32,500 nucleotides of DNA from Prorocentrum cordatum. Its lineage: Eukaryota; Sar; Dinophyceae; Prorocentrales; Prorocentraceae. The DNA is taken from contig CAUYUJ010016285.1 of NCBI GenBank assembly GCA_963575745.1, positions 42,501-75,000 on the forward strand. The letters run 5' to 3'. The position numbers were made by a program, and so were the translations under genes. Positions 8,180-16,879 of the stretch are shown piece after piece (the stretch's first letter is position 1; every line of letters starts with the position of its first letter). A model generated the notes under the pieces. It made no database searches. It worked only from the letters and a program-made list of their open reading frames with translations, and was not told the origin of the DNA.

Positions 8180-8904
8180 AAACGCGAATCAAGTTGTCAG
8201 GCCGCCACAAAAAGAATATGTTATGTTGTCCGGCTGCTTCAAACGAAATCATGTTGTAAGGCCGCCACAAAAGCAATCCTTTTGTGGGGTTGCCACAAAA
8301 GGAATCCTTTTTGTAAGGCCGCCACAAAAAGAATCCTATTGGAACCCTCGTAATTCTTCAGCACCAGCAACGGAAAACTAGGAAAGCAATGCAAAAAAAA
8401 AATGAAAACAAGGAAAACACAACAAAAACCAAAGAAAAATAAGAAAAACCTGTGTAAACACAGCCAAAAACAATGAAAACCATAGAAAACCAATGGTAAC
8501 ACAGCGAAAAGCAATGAAACTATATGGATACCTGGTTGTTCATTGCTTTTCTTTGGTTTTGAAAGCTTTCTGCTGTGTGTTCATGTGCCTTCTTTGGTTT
8601 TTATTGTTTCGGGCTGTGGTTTCATATTCTTTGTGTGTGTCATTGTTTTTTGATGTGTTTTCCGTATGTTCCTTGTTTTCCATTGTTTTCCTAGTTTTCC
8701 GTTGTTGGCTCCAGATAGAGGATTACAGCCTTAAAATAAAATTCTTTTGTGGCGGCCTTACGAAAAGGATTCCCTTTGTGGCGGCCGTACACAGGAATTC
8801 CTTATGTGGCGGCCTTACAGAATGATTTCTTGCAAAGCTGCCTTAAAAGGGGATTCCTTTTGTTGCGGCCTTACACAGGAATTCCTGTTGTAAGGTTTTT
8901 GATT
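8180..8904. repeat. fold-back element FB1
   Basis: A long imperfect inverted repeat. The left arm (about 8350-8517) is A-rich, with GCAACGGAAAACTAGGAAA at its outer end and AAAAGCAATGAA at its inner end. The right arm (8537-about 8705) is its T-rich complement, starting TTCATTGCTTTT. The loop is 19 bases (8518-8536). Outside the arms are short tandem units in opposite orientations: AGGCCGCCACAAAA at 8185-8340 and TTTTGTGGCGGCCTTAC at 8742-8900. The organisation is like fold-back transposons. No ORF of interest. Confidence 0.7.
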
Positions 8905-9045
8905 CGGCTTTGGGACCAGCAGCGGACCCCCCCAAAAAAAATGAAAACACATCAAAAAACCAAAGAAGAATAATAAACACCTGTGTAGACACAGCCAAAA
9001 ACAATGAAAACCACAGAAAACCAATGGTAACACAGCGAAAAGCAA

Positions 9046-9093
<48 letters not shown>

Positions 9094-9690
9094 TATATAT
9101 ATACATATATATACATATATACATATATATATATACATGGAAACATTGTTGCTCATTGCTTTTTTTTGGTTTTGAAAGCATTTGCTGTGTTTTCAAGTGT
9201 TTCCTTTTGTTGCTATTGTTTTGGGTTGTGTTGTCACAATATTGTTTTGTTGTTCCTTGTCTTGTGTTGCGTTTTCATGGTGTTCCTTGTTTTCCCTTGT
9301 TTCTTAGTTTGCATTAGTTGGCACCGAAAAAACAGATTCGAGCCTTGCAGCAGGATTCCTTTTGCGGCGGCCATGCAAAAGGATTCCTTTCGTGAAGGCC
9401 ATACAACGGGATTCGTGTTGTGCCGGCCTTGCACAATGATTCCTTTTGGGGCGGCCATATACATAGATTCACGTTGTGGCTGCCTTACAAAATTGATTAT
9501 TTTGGGCCAGCCTTGCAAAAGGACTCCTTTTGTGACGGTTCTACAAAGGAATGTATTTTCTGATGGCTTTAAAAGAGGATGCGTTTTGCAGTGGCCACGC
9601 AAAGGACTTTTGTTGTGGTGGCTTAACAAAAGAGCTCCTTCTGTTGCGCTTTAACGAAAGAATCGTGCTTTTTCTGGCAGTCAGACGCAC
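8905..9690. repeat. fold-back element FB2 with an AT-repeat loop
   Basis: Second copy of the same design. The left arm (8905-9047) repeats the FB1 left arm almost exactly: a 60-base block from AACACAGCCAAAAAC to AAAGCAATGA has one mismatch. The loop is a (TA)n array (9048-9135). The right arm is about 9150-9330. Outer tandem units of about 30 bases, GATTCCTTTTG.GGCGGCC, run 9340-9690. FB1 and FB2 share the tandem units at 8742-8900. Confidence 0.65.
9048..9135. repeat. (TA)n microsatellite
   Basis: 88 bases of alternating T and A with a few CA steps, exactly at the centre of fold-back element FB2. Confidence 0.95.
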
Positions 9691-10020
9691 CCCCTGAAGG
9701 GTTTCTTTTGTTGCACCGTCGTCAAGAGGAAGAAAATCAGGTCAGATTTGATTGTCTTGAGGCGAAATCTCGCTACGAGAGAGGTATTGGAAGATCAGCG
9801 TTGCGATCGCATTCATGGCGGACGCACCCCATCGAGGGCTTCTGTGTTTGATTCGCATTTAACAGGGGGTAATTATGTGTGTTTTGGTGTTTGATAAGTT
9901 TGGCGACGCATGCGCACTATGACAATCGCATGGAGCGAAGCACATCGCCATCACTGTCGTTCCATGTAAGATTTTGGTTCACGACAGACGCACCCCTCGA
10001 GGGCTTTCTTTTTTTAATTG
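9682..10020 (+). repeat. three copies of a short repeat, CAGACGCACCCC...GAGGGCTT
   Basis: Copies at about 9682, 9818 and 9986 share (C)AGACGCACCCC..(T)CGAGGGCTT(T)CTTTT with spacers of about 136 and 168 bases. The spacers also contain related words. No coding signal. Confidence 0.5.
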
Positions 10021-10369
10021 TTGCTGAATTGGTGAAACTGCGCGCAGTTCTTGGCGCATGCTGAGCTCCAAAATACTGTCATTAAACACATTATGGCTGA
10101 AAGGAATTAATTATGCGGCGTGCGCGCGTCTGCGAAGGCCAGCCTGTTCTGCTTATATATCTATACATATATGGATGCTTGGTATTCAGGACAACCTGAT
10201 TATAAATAAGTAAGAGTTTGCTTGGTTCGATTCGCTAAGAACCTGGTATGATTTCGCCGAACCATTCCATGCAGGATGGTGCGCAAATCAATATTAGGCG
10301 ACGAAACCAGAACTGCTTCGGCGCAACTTCACGCGGGTCCCTGAGTATTTCTGGGGCACCGCTGTTTCG

Positions 10370-10930
10370 GATGCCTTCCCGCTCACGCGCCCCTGGCGTA
10401 ACCCGCGCTTTCGCTTAACCCGCGGCGTTGGCGATTGGTTTGAGCGGATTTTTCGACGAGGCAGCAGGGGCGTGCATTTTTGGAAGCTGATCGTCTCCTG
10501 CCCTTCGCGTAACTTAAGTGTTTTGCTTAACGCGCGTTGTTGATTATCGGTCTGAGTTGATAAGTTTCAGGACCTAGCAGGGGCATCCATGTTTGGATGC
10601 CCGCGTGATCATCGTCGTTGCTTGACGCTTGAGTTTGCGACAATTGGCGCGCATGCGCGTGCAACGAATGCATCTACCTTTTCGCATCTAAATTACGCCT
10701 ATTGAAAGTGATTGCACGCGCTTAACACTTTCTTGTTATCATCGAGTGTATCCTGCCTTTCGCGCGATTTTGCGCTTTCAGTGCATGGCGTCTACTAGGA
10801 GAAATCTTCGCGCTTTTGCTCGCCGCTGCCGTTAGTCATCGGTTGGGCAGGGGAGCTTCGACAAACTGGCATGGGCATCCATTTTTGGATGCCCCCATGG
10901 TCGCCGTCGTCGCTATCTGCTTCCTCATCC
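10370..10930 (+). repeat. diverged tandem repeat with conserved hairpins
   Basis: Units share CCTGCC(C)TTTCGCG, a GTTGG/CTGAG block, (G)GCAGGGG and CATCCATTTTTGGATGC. Two copies hold a perfect nine-base stem, GGGCATCCA/TGGATGCCC with a four-base loop, at 10581-10602 and 10873-10894. A degenerate third sits near 10462. The region codes for nothing I can recognise. The interval 10020-10370 shows nothing else. Confidence 0.5.
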
Positions 10931-11045
10931 TCAACCTCTTCATTGTCGGCATCTTCCTTGTCCTCCGTCTTCTTCGCTCCGGGCAGCCTCATCCTCGCCA
11001 CGCTCTGACGTTTTAGTCGTCTCTCAATTATCATTATCATTGCTC

Positions 11046-11480
11046 TTGCATTGAGAAGCGGCTGGGAGAGACCGCGGGGGAAGAGCATGCAAGGGTCGGC
11101 TTCGCAATAATTGGTATAGAGATTCTGGGCTTTCCGATTTTGACAGAGGGGTCGCTATAAATCGATCGGCGCAATCTTTGCCACGGCATTGAGAAGCGGT
11201 CGGGTGAGCCCGCGGGGAAAGATTATGAAGGGATCGGCTTCGTAATCATTTTTAAAAGAGATTCTGAGCTTTACGATTGATGTAGTTTTTGCTCTGGCAT
11301 TGAGAAGCGGCTGGACGAGCCCGCGGGGAACGATTATGAAAGGGATCGGCTTTGAAATAATTGTTTACAAAAAAAGATCCTGGGCTTTACGATTTTGACA
11401 GAGGGGTCGTGAAAAATCAAATGATGTAGTTTTTGCTCTGGCATTGAGAAGCGGCTGGGTGAGCCTGCAGGGGGGGATAA
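11046..11480 (+). repeat. tandem repeat, four units starting GCATTGAGAAGCGG
   Basis: Units start at about 11047, 11187, 11300 and 11441. They share GCATTGAGAAGCGGCTGG.(C/T)GAGCCCGCGGGGAA, a GATTATGAA(A)GGGATCGGCTT block and a TTTACGATTTTGACAGAGGGG block that is missing in the second. The last unit is truncated. Confidence 0.75.
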
Positions 11481-11940
11481 TTAAAGGGTCGCCTGAGGAA
11501 AATGTCGTTCTGGACATTCAAAAGCTTTGCGCTATCCGCCGACCTCCCAGAAGAGGGGATAAGCCAAGAGGTGAGTTTAGAATCGCTTCGCGCACTCCGC
11601 CAGCCTATTGGGAACTTGCGGTCGGCCTCTTGGGACCTCCGGGAGGCAGGTTCGAAGCTTCCGGGGGCCTGTGGGTAGCAGGTGTCGGCCTCTCCTGCCT
11701 TTTTAGCACCTCTTGGGTGCTCCTTTTGTGCGTCTCGATGCTCCTCGGCGGTGCATTGAGAGCTCCTGTGGCCTCTTGGGGGCTTCTTGGGGTGGGAAAC
11801 GGGGAAAAACGATTGCGGCGTTTCTTCGGAGGCCACGATCCTTGCGAGAGGCGTCGAAACATGACCTTCCCCAAAGACACTCAAGAAGCGGCGCTGAACG
11901 GCGGAGACCGCGATCCTCGCGAGGGGCATTGAAAAGAATT
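11481..11940. other. GC-rich stretch, no gene seen
   Basis: Contains CCTCTTGGG / GGGGGCCT words that are the reverse complement of the CAAGAGGCCCC minisatellite at 31280-31980, and two copies of CCACGATCCTTGCGAG / CCGCGATCCTCGCGAG (about 11832 and 11909). The 162-residue frame over it shows no domain. Confidence 0.35.
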
Positions 11941-12072
11941 GGTGTCCTGGGCGCATTGGATTGCCATCGTAATACTATTGGCTCAAAGTATCAATTGCAG
12001 GCGCTTGCGTTGCAATTCGAACCTGTGTAGCAATACCTGTGCTTCTTGTCTTTTCAACGACGAGCAATTCAC

Positions 12073-13170
12073 ATGGCGCCCGCGACGTCGATTTCCACTC
12101 CGTTCGAATCTGCTCTCGCGCCTCGCGCGGGCGTGATCTGGGTCAGCACCGCTACCCTTGACGAGTGCTACCTACTTTGGAGATGGTTCAACCACGGCTT
12201 TTACACCCACGATGACAAGCATGCCTCAGATGCATCGTCGCTCGCGGGGATTCTCGTCGCTGCCGACCTTCGCCCGCGGCCCATTCTCCCACAGACCCAC
12301 AACAAGCTTGTCGCGGAGTTTGCCTTCATTAGCGACAACTACTTGAACTCGCCGGCGCGGAGCTTCGAGCAGAACCTGGCCGGCACGGTCACGAAGTCCG
12401 CCAAGAACACCCCGCCGACTGCGGCCGCCAGGCAGTGGTTCTTACAGACGCATTTCCGGCAGTCAGACGCTGGAGGCGCTGATGGAGCGGGCGCGAGCAG
12501 GGCCCTCGGCCTGCGCGGCCAAATCGACAGAAAGGAAAACGCCGCTCAATGCGCATCGACAGCGGCGGGTTCAGCAGCGCGGGCCCCTCGGACATCGGCA
12601 TGATGGACGAGATTCTGTTGGAGTTCGCATCCAGTGGCTGCGGCGGCGCCCCGCCCGCGCCCATCGGCCGGGCTAGAAGTTTTCGCAAGGCCAAGTTGCC
12701 CATCAAGAGTGATAGGACGGCCATGGATGCTCCTTTCGAGGATGTTTGCCTGATTAACTCCTTCAGGGCTCACCGCCTCAAGGTCCCCTACGTAAGCAAC
12801 GGCCCGTTCTGGGCGTTGGAGGACGGGCGGAAGACGCCGGCGCCTTCCGGAAAATCGATTGCGCAAGTGCCAGGTGACACTTCATGCGTTGATGAATTGT
12901 CCAAGTACATCGTCTATGACCCGGAATACCCGACGAAGAAGGGTTCCGAGGGAGCTCCTTTTGGCGGACAATCATCTTGCCAATTCATTCAGGTGTCTCA
13001 CCGCTGACGATCAAAAAGCAAAGACACGCTGGACAACATACAATATTGTTGACGTGGAGGTAGAATTGCCATTGCCCGCGCCATCCAGCGCGAGCGCCCC
13101 GTCGCAGGTGACAGCGGCGCAGCCCGCCTGGGTAGCAGTGGACCCCGCAGCACACAGCGGGGCCACTCCT
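12073..13170 (+). pseudogene. N-terminal part of a helicase-polymerase polyprotein (function unknown)
   Basis: Three overlapping frames join into one plausible protein of about 365 residues. Frame one runs from ATG 12073-12075 to about 12550, frame two from 12549 to about 12965, and frame three from about 12960 into the Pro-rich segment near 13170. The first part has a compact segment with D-E-C-Y-L-L-W-R-W-F, H-G-F-Y-T-H-D-D and a later A-R-Q-W-F-L-Q-T-H-F. I cannot name a family. The second has F-R-A-H-R-L-K-V-P-Y-V. The third is Ala/Ser/Pro-rich, like a linker. The frames are of balanced composition, unlike surrounding shadow frames. It lies on the same strand as, and directly upstream of, the helicase, suggesting one large replication protein. 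At least two frameshifts or introns interrupt it. Confidence 0.45.
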
Positions 13171-13173
13171 CCA

Positions 13174-13305
13174 CCGCCAGTAATCACTCGAGGAGCTGCG
13201 GATGCTACGAGCCGCGAGCAGCGCCCTGGCAGCCCCCCCGACGACAGGCAGGCGCGCGCCGACGGTGTTCAAAAAGATTGCCTGGGCGGTTCCGCAAACG
13301 ACGCC
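13174..13305 (+). repeat. 132-base direct repeat, left copy
   Basis: Nearly identical to 13502-13633, offset by exactly 328 bases along its length, with about ten differences. In the two positions it translates to the same Arg/Asp/Gln-rich linker in two different frames (A-A-D-A-T-S-R-E-Q-R is shared). Confidence 0.85.
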
Positions 13306-13501
13306 AGGGCAGTTGCCGTCCAGGAACGCAACCCTGGACAAGAGCTCACCGAGGACGTTTGGAAGAAGTTCGTTTCTGGGGAGCGTCTCGCATGTCGACC
13401 ACCATTCGGTAAAACACAACAACATAATACCAATGGTTGAATTGGGAAAAATCTGGAAGACGAACGACATGCTGCCGTCCACGAGGGGCAATCCGAACGA
13501 C
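13306..13501 (+). pseudogene. duplicated fragment of the SF3 helicase gene
   Basis: Matches 14738-14933 at roughly 85-90 percent of bases by eye. It covers the end of the Walker B region, the P-G-Q-E-L segment, the G-E-R-L-A-C-R-P block and the sensor region (here K-I-W-K-T-N-D-M). It is frameshifted after F-G-K. The fragment is flanked on both sides by the 132-base direct repeat. Confidence 0.8.
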
Positions 13502-13633
13502 CCGCCAGTAAACGCTCGGGGAGCTGCGGATGCCACGAGCCGCGAGCAGCGCCCTGGCAGCCCCCCCGACGACAGGCAGGAGCGCGCCGACGGTGTTCAA
13601 AAAGATTGCCTGGGCGGTTCTGCAAACGATGCC
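13502..13633 (+). repeat. 132-base direct repeat, right copy
   Basis: Partner of 13174-13305. From here the reading frame continues into the helicase upstream region. Confidence 0.85.
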
Positions 13634-13920
13634 GACTACAGGAAGCGCGTCCTGGATATGTGGGAGCCAGACAAGAATTCGCGCATGATGAAGCGCCGAA
13701 CGCTACAAGGCATCGCGGCGGATGTCGAGGACGAGGGGGAAAGCATGATGCAGCTCATCAAACGAATCTCAAGTGAGCTGTCAGAGTTGACTACTGCGTG
13801 GAACCCACCCCCGTCTGAAATCGTCAAAGACGTGCTGAAGATTGTGCCCCTCGCCTATGCCGGGCGAATTTACTGGCGAGCGAGCAGCAATACGCTGGCA
13901 ATTAAACTTGCAATTTTTTT
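13634..13920 (+). pseudogene. linker between N-terminal region and helicase
   Basis: About 95 residues in the frame of the right direct repeat. It includes a charged region (W-E-P-D-K-N, R-M-M-K-R-R) and a probable amphipathic helix with heptad-like M/L/I spacing (S-M-M-Q-L-I-K-R-I-S-S-E-L-S-E-L). The frame leaves the helicase frame at a run of eight T near 13913-13920; the continuation is at 13924. An indel in this homopolymer is a likely cause. Confidence 0.45.
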
Positions 13921-13923
13921 TTC

Positions 13924-15226
13924 ATGGAAGGCGACTTCCGAGCCCACTCCGATGGAGTCGTGAAATGCATTAACGGTTCCTTCAGGCGCGTGGAGAAGGC
14001 ACCCGAGATAACGACGCGGAGATGTCAGAATGCCCTCCACGTTGCGCAATTCATTTCCATGGACACCGGGAACCTGACACTGCAGAGGGACGCGGCCGCC
14101 GTGTTCGATGCCATTAAGGCGAACGCTAACATGCATCACAATGCTGCCCCTGTGACAAAGCATCAAATGCGCGGTCCGCCAGATCCGGGCGACGCGGCAT
14201 GGGCGCGGGACGCCTGCCGCGGAGTTTCTCGCATGATGAGTCGTTTTGGAAGCAAAGAGAGAGCTCGTGAACGATTTGAAATTTTCGGCGGCTGGATGCA
14301 GGAGGAGAGGATTGCCCAGGCTGTTCCGACGATTACGTTCGATGACTGCACTCTCCAAGTTCAACCCAGCGTTCGAGGGCCTGGTCGATTGCAACAGATT
14401 CCAAAGGGTAAGATAAACAGTTGTTATTTTGGAATACCTGTCAGTCTCGCTGTCGAGCCCGATGCCGAGGCCGTTCAGCGACTGAGAACAATGCTTGCGA
14501 CAATGCGGGCTGGCGGTCCAGAGGCGCGGGACATCGATATGGCGATGGAGGCTTTGTGTTGGATGGGCCAGGCTACGCCGCCTGTCTTAATTCTGCTGAA
14601 AGGTAAAGGTGGACATTCCAAGTCAAGCCCGGACCATCCTCCGTTCAAATGCATTCGGGCCGCATCATTCAACGGCGTCGCCAAAAGTTTTTCAAACGCC
14701 AGAAGAATTTCGGAAGCAGGGGAGTGGATTTGCACATGCCAGGGCAGTTACCGCCCAGGAGTGCAACCCTGGACAAGAGCTCATCGAGGAGGTTTGGAAG
14801 AAGTTCATTTCTGGGGAGCGTCTCGCATGTCGACCACTATTTGGTAAAACAACAACATATTACCAGTGGTTGAACTGTGGAAAATTCTGGGCGACGAACG
14901 ACATGCCGCCGTCCATCAAGGGCAACCCGACCGGCATGGCTTCTTTGAAACCGTTTGTTCGCCGACTCCTTGCGCTTGAAGTGGAGGCATCTTTCATGAG
15001 CAACCCTGGCGCGGTGGACCCTGAGAAGCGCGCGTTCCGTGAAGATCCTACGCTGACGGCATTCTTGGAAAGCCCAGAGGCTCGTTTAGCACACATCAAG
15101 AATTGCCTGATCCCGTTCATCGAAGACACTTCCCCCGAGGACTGGAAGTTGGCATTGGCGGCGGGGATTCGCCCCCATTCTGCGCGCCTGTACTTCGCGC
15201 GGCGAGCCAGGCGATGTCTGCGTTGA
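13924..15226 (+). pseudogene. superfamily 3 helicase, D5/virophage-type, frameshifted
   Basis: SF3 helicases unwind DNA as hexamers in the replication of DNA viruses and mobile elements. Frame one (to about 14640) has a pre-helicase region with F-G-G-W, then F-D-D-C-T-L, C-Y-F-G-I-P, a helix, and a Walker A-like loop G-K-G-G-H-S-K-S (14602-14625), where G-x-G-G-T-G-K-S/T is usual. The protein continues in the next frame (14609-15226). There, E-E-F-R-K-Q-G leads to a Walker B-like R-A-V-T-A-Q-E (14738-14761). S-G-E-R-L-A-C-R-P-L-F-G-K and the SF3 sensor strand G-K-F-W-A-T-N-D-M-P-P (about 14878-14913) follow. F-V-R-R is a likely arginine finger. The C-terminal block has F-R-E-D-P-T-L and L-I-P-F-I-E. 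The frame switch lies just after Walker A, so the gene is broken. A 196-base piece is copied at 13306-13501. Confidence 0.8.
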
Positions 15227-15238
15227 GAACGCTTGATC

Positions 15239-15350
15239 TGGACGCGCGCGCGTGCGCGCGCGTGGTTGTGCGTGCGCGCGCCGGTGCACGCGCGCGCGTT
15301 TGCGTGCTCGCGCGCGTCCGCGAGCGCGCGCGCGAACGCGCGCGTGCGCA
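15239..15350. repeat. alternating CG/GTGC tract (Z-DNA-prone)
   Basis: About 110 bases dominated by CGCGCG, GCGTGC and CGCGAA alternation directly after the helicase coding region. Purine-pyrimidine alternation of this kind favours Z-DNA. Confidence 0.8.
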
Positions 15351-15904
15351 AATTTCCCCACGAGCTAAGGGAGGGGAGATAGGGGGTGCACGGGAGCGAA
15401 CCAGCCGCGCGAGCTACAGGCGCACAGGGGGTGCACTCGAGAGCGATTTCCTCGCCGCAATGCCAACTCCAAGGAATGTCGAGCATTGTTGCTGAATCCG
15501 CCAGAGAAGATCGCACACGCCACAAGACGATCGGTTGCTCAGATGGCCAAAGGGGGTATCCAGCCGCACGCGGGTTACAAAACAGTTGAGGATTGCAACG
15601 TTGAGACGGGGAAGTTATCATCCATTGTGAAGTTGGCGCACCATCTCGCAGATGGCGCTCGGGTTGTGAGTGGTAGGGCGTTGCGAAGCAGATGAAGGCC
15701 ACACCGCGCACTTATCACGCCAGCGCAAGAGGCAAACCAAGCAAAGCCGACGCGCTGCTAGAGGCCGCGACCGGAAGGCCCCACTTGATCACGTTTAGTC
15801 ACGAGAAGAAGCAATGAGTTCGTGGACGTGCGACTAGAGACTTTTCAAGAGCTCCTGGAAGTACGCGGCCCAGAGCGTCTTGGTGGTGGCTTCTCAAGTT
15901 GACG
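15351..15904 (+). pseudogene. decayed coding islands between helicase and polymerase
   Basis: Three short stretches look coding and lie on the same strand. 15486-15695 has a basic 69-residue frame with A-K-G-G-I-Q-P-H-A-G. 15693-15815 is 41 residues from an ATG, with H-L-I-T-F-S-H-E-K-K. The third starts about 15816 (F-V-D-V-R-L-E-T-F-Q-E-L-L-E-V) and ends in a TGA near 15901. They could be one linker region joining helicase and polymerase in a single polyprotein. No domain is recognised, and 15351-15480 holds nothing clear. Confidence 0.35.
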
Positions 15905-16600
15905 ACCTATATGTGAGTGCAAAGAATCTCTCCTGATCGGGTCGTGGTCTCAGCCAGAAGACCACGCAGCGGCCGACCCGCGCGCGACGGATGTGCCCGC
16001 GGGATATCTAACGGAGACGGTCAGCGCGGTTGCGCTAGAAACGGCACTGGAGAACGGGCGGGCCACTGGCAAAGCGGAGTCAGCTCGCAGATTCTTGGCT
16101 GACCGCAAGCAACGAGGCGCTCGTGTTGGAGATTTTGTGTCCTGCAGAGTAAATTATTACAGGGGGCGCAACATCCCTGGTGGGCGCTACCTGATGGGCA
16201 TGTCCGCGCAGTTCTCACTGTCGAAAGATGCCCGGGCGTTCGCCATGGAAGCAGAGGAAGGATGCCCCGCTATGTCTGGCAATGTGTTCTTCGACATCGA
16301 CATCGAGAACTGCTTCGCGGTGCTCCTCTGCAACAGTTTGGAGGATGCGTCAATGGACATTGGTGACTACCCAACTCTCATGGCTTCTCGGAATAATCAC
16401 AAATCATCGAAAGCATTTCTTTGCGAATATCTAGGTGTCAGCATGAAGGAGGAAAAATGCGCTCTCATCTGCCTCGTGCACCTAGCTGCCCCTCGCCACG
16501 ATCTGCCTTCCCTGTGGAATCTTTTCCTGGAGATTAAGGATGCCGTGAAACGTTTCCTCAGTCTGCCTCAGTTTTCATATTTGCAGTATCCAATTGCGTC
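15904..16600 (+). pseudogene. TV-Pol-like polymerase, N-terminal part with palm motif A
   Basis: The frame opens after a TGA near 15901-15903 and gives about 230 residues. Key parts are Y-Y-R-G-R-N-I-P-G-G-R-Y followed by F-S-L-S-K-D-A-R, a basic pre-motif block. Then comes F-F-D-I-D-I-E-N-C-F (Asp codons 16293-16295 and 16299-16301), which fits motif A of the TV-Pol family of transposon/viral polymerases. That family is related to family A DNA polymerases, is known from virophages and eukaryotic mobile elements, and is usually linked to an SF3 helicase. The region after it (S-R-N-N-H... K-A-F-L-C-E-Y-L-G-V ... D-L-P-S-L-W) follows the expected helical order. It would synthesise DNA (perhaps also primers) for the element. 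In place of the usual A-H-P after D-x-x-N it has C-F-A. The frame runs on to 16706, but after about 16600 it turns Gly/Pro/Arg-rich. Confidence is moderate, as this was recognised by motif only. Confidence 0.6.
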
Positions 16601-16879
16601 GCGCGCATATCCTCCACCGCGCCGGGGCTGCGCTGGGGGGCCACCTGGGCGAGCGGGAGAGGGCGCCGGGGAACAGGCAGGCGCCCGGAGGGGGGGGGGT
16701 GCATGAGCGGGCCCTACCGCTTACTTTCTACGCTGCCACGTTTTCCGGTTAGAAGGCAAAAAAAAAAAACGCTGAGACGTGGTCGCGAAAATGAAGGCAT
16801 CTCGGCTTCGATTCGTCGGGGGGCCCTAATTGTTGCTTCGCGGGGAGCGAAGGGCCCGACGCACACCTACCGCTGCAAG
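16601..16879 (+). other. insertion or intron inside the polymerase
   Basis: GC-rich, then an A11 run and TAG/TAA stops. Both flanks are in the same frame (positions divisible by three start codons) and together make a continuous polymerase order, so these roughly 280 bases look like an intron or insertion. I could not assign clean GT-AG borders. Confidence 0.35.

Noticed and set aside
8952-9317. Tyr/Ile-rich membrane-like ORFs
   Set aside because: Translation of the (TA)n array and the T-rich arms of the fold-back element.
10200-10250. tRNA B-box-like GGTTCGATTCG
   Set aside because: No A box at the right distance and no cloverleaf could be drawn.
11444-11932. 162-residue plus-strand ORF with a hydrophobic centre
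   Set aside because: Starts inside a tandem repeat and its hydrophobic part comes from CTCTTGGG/CTCCT repeats.
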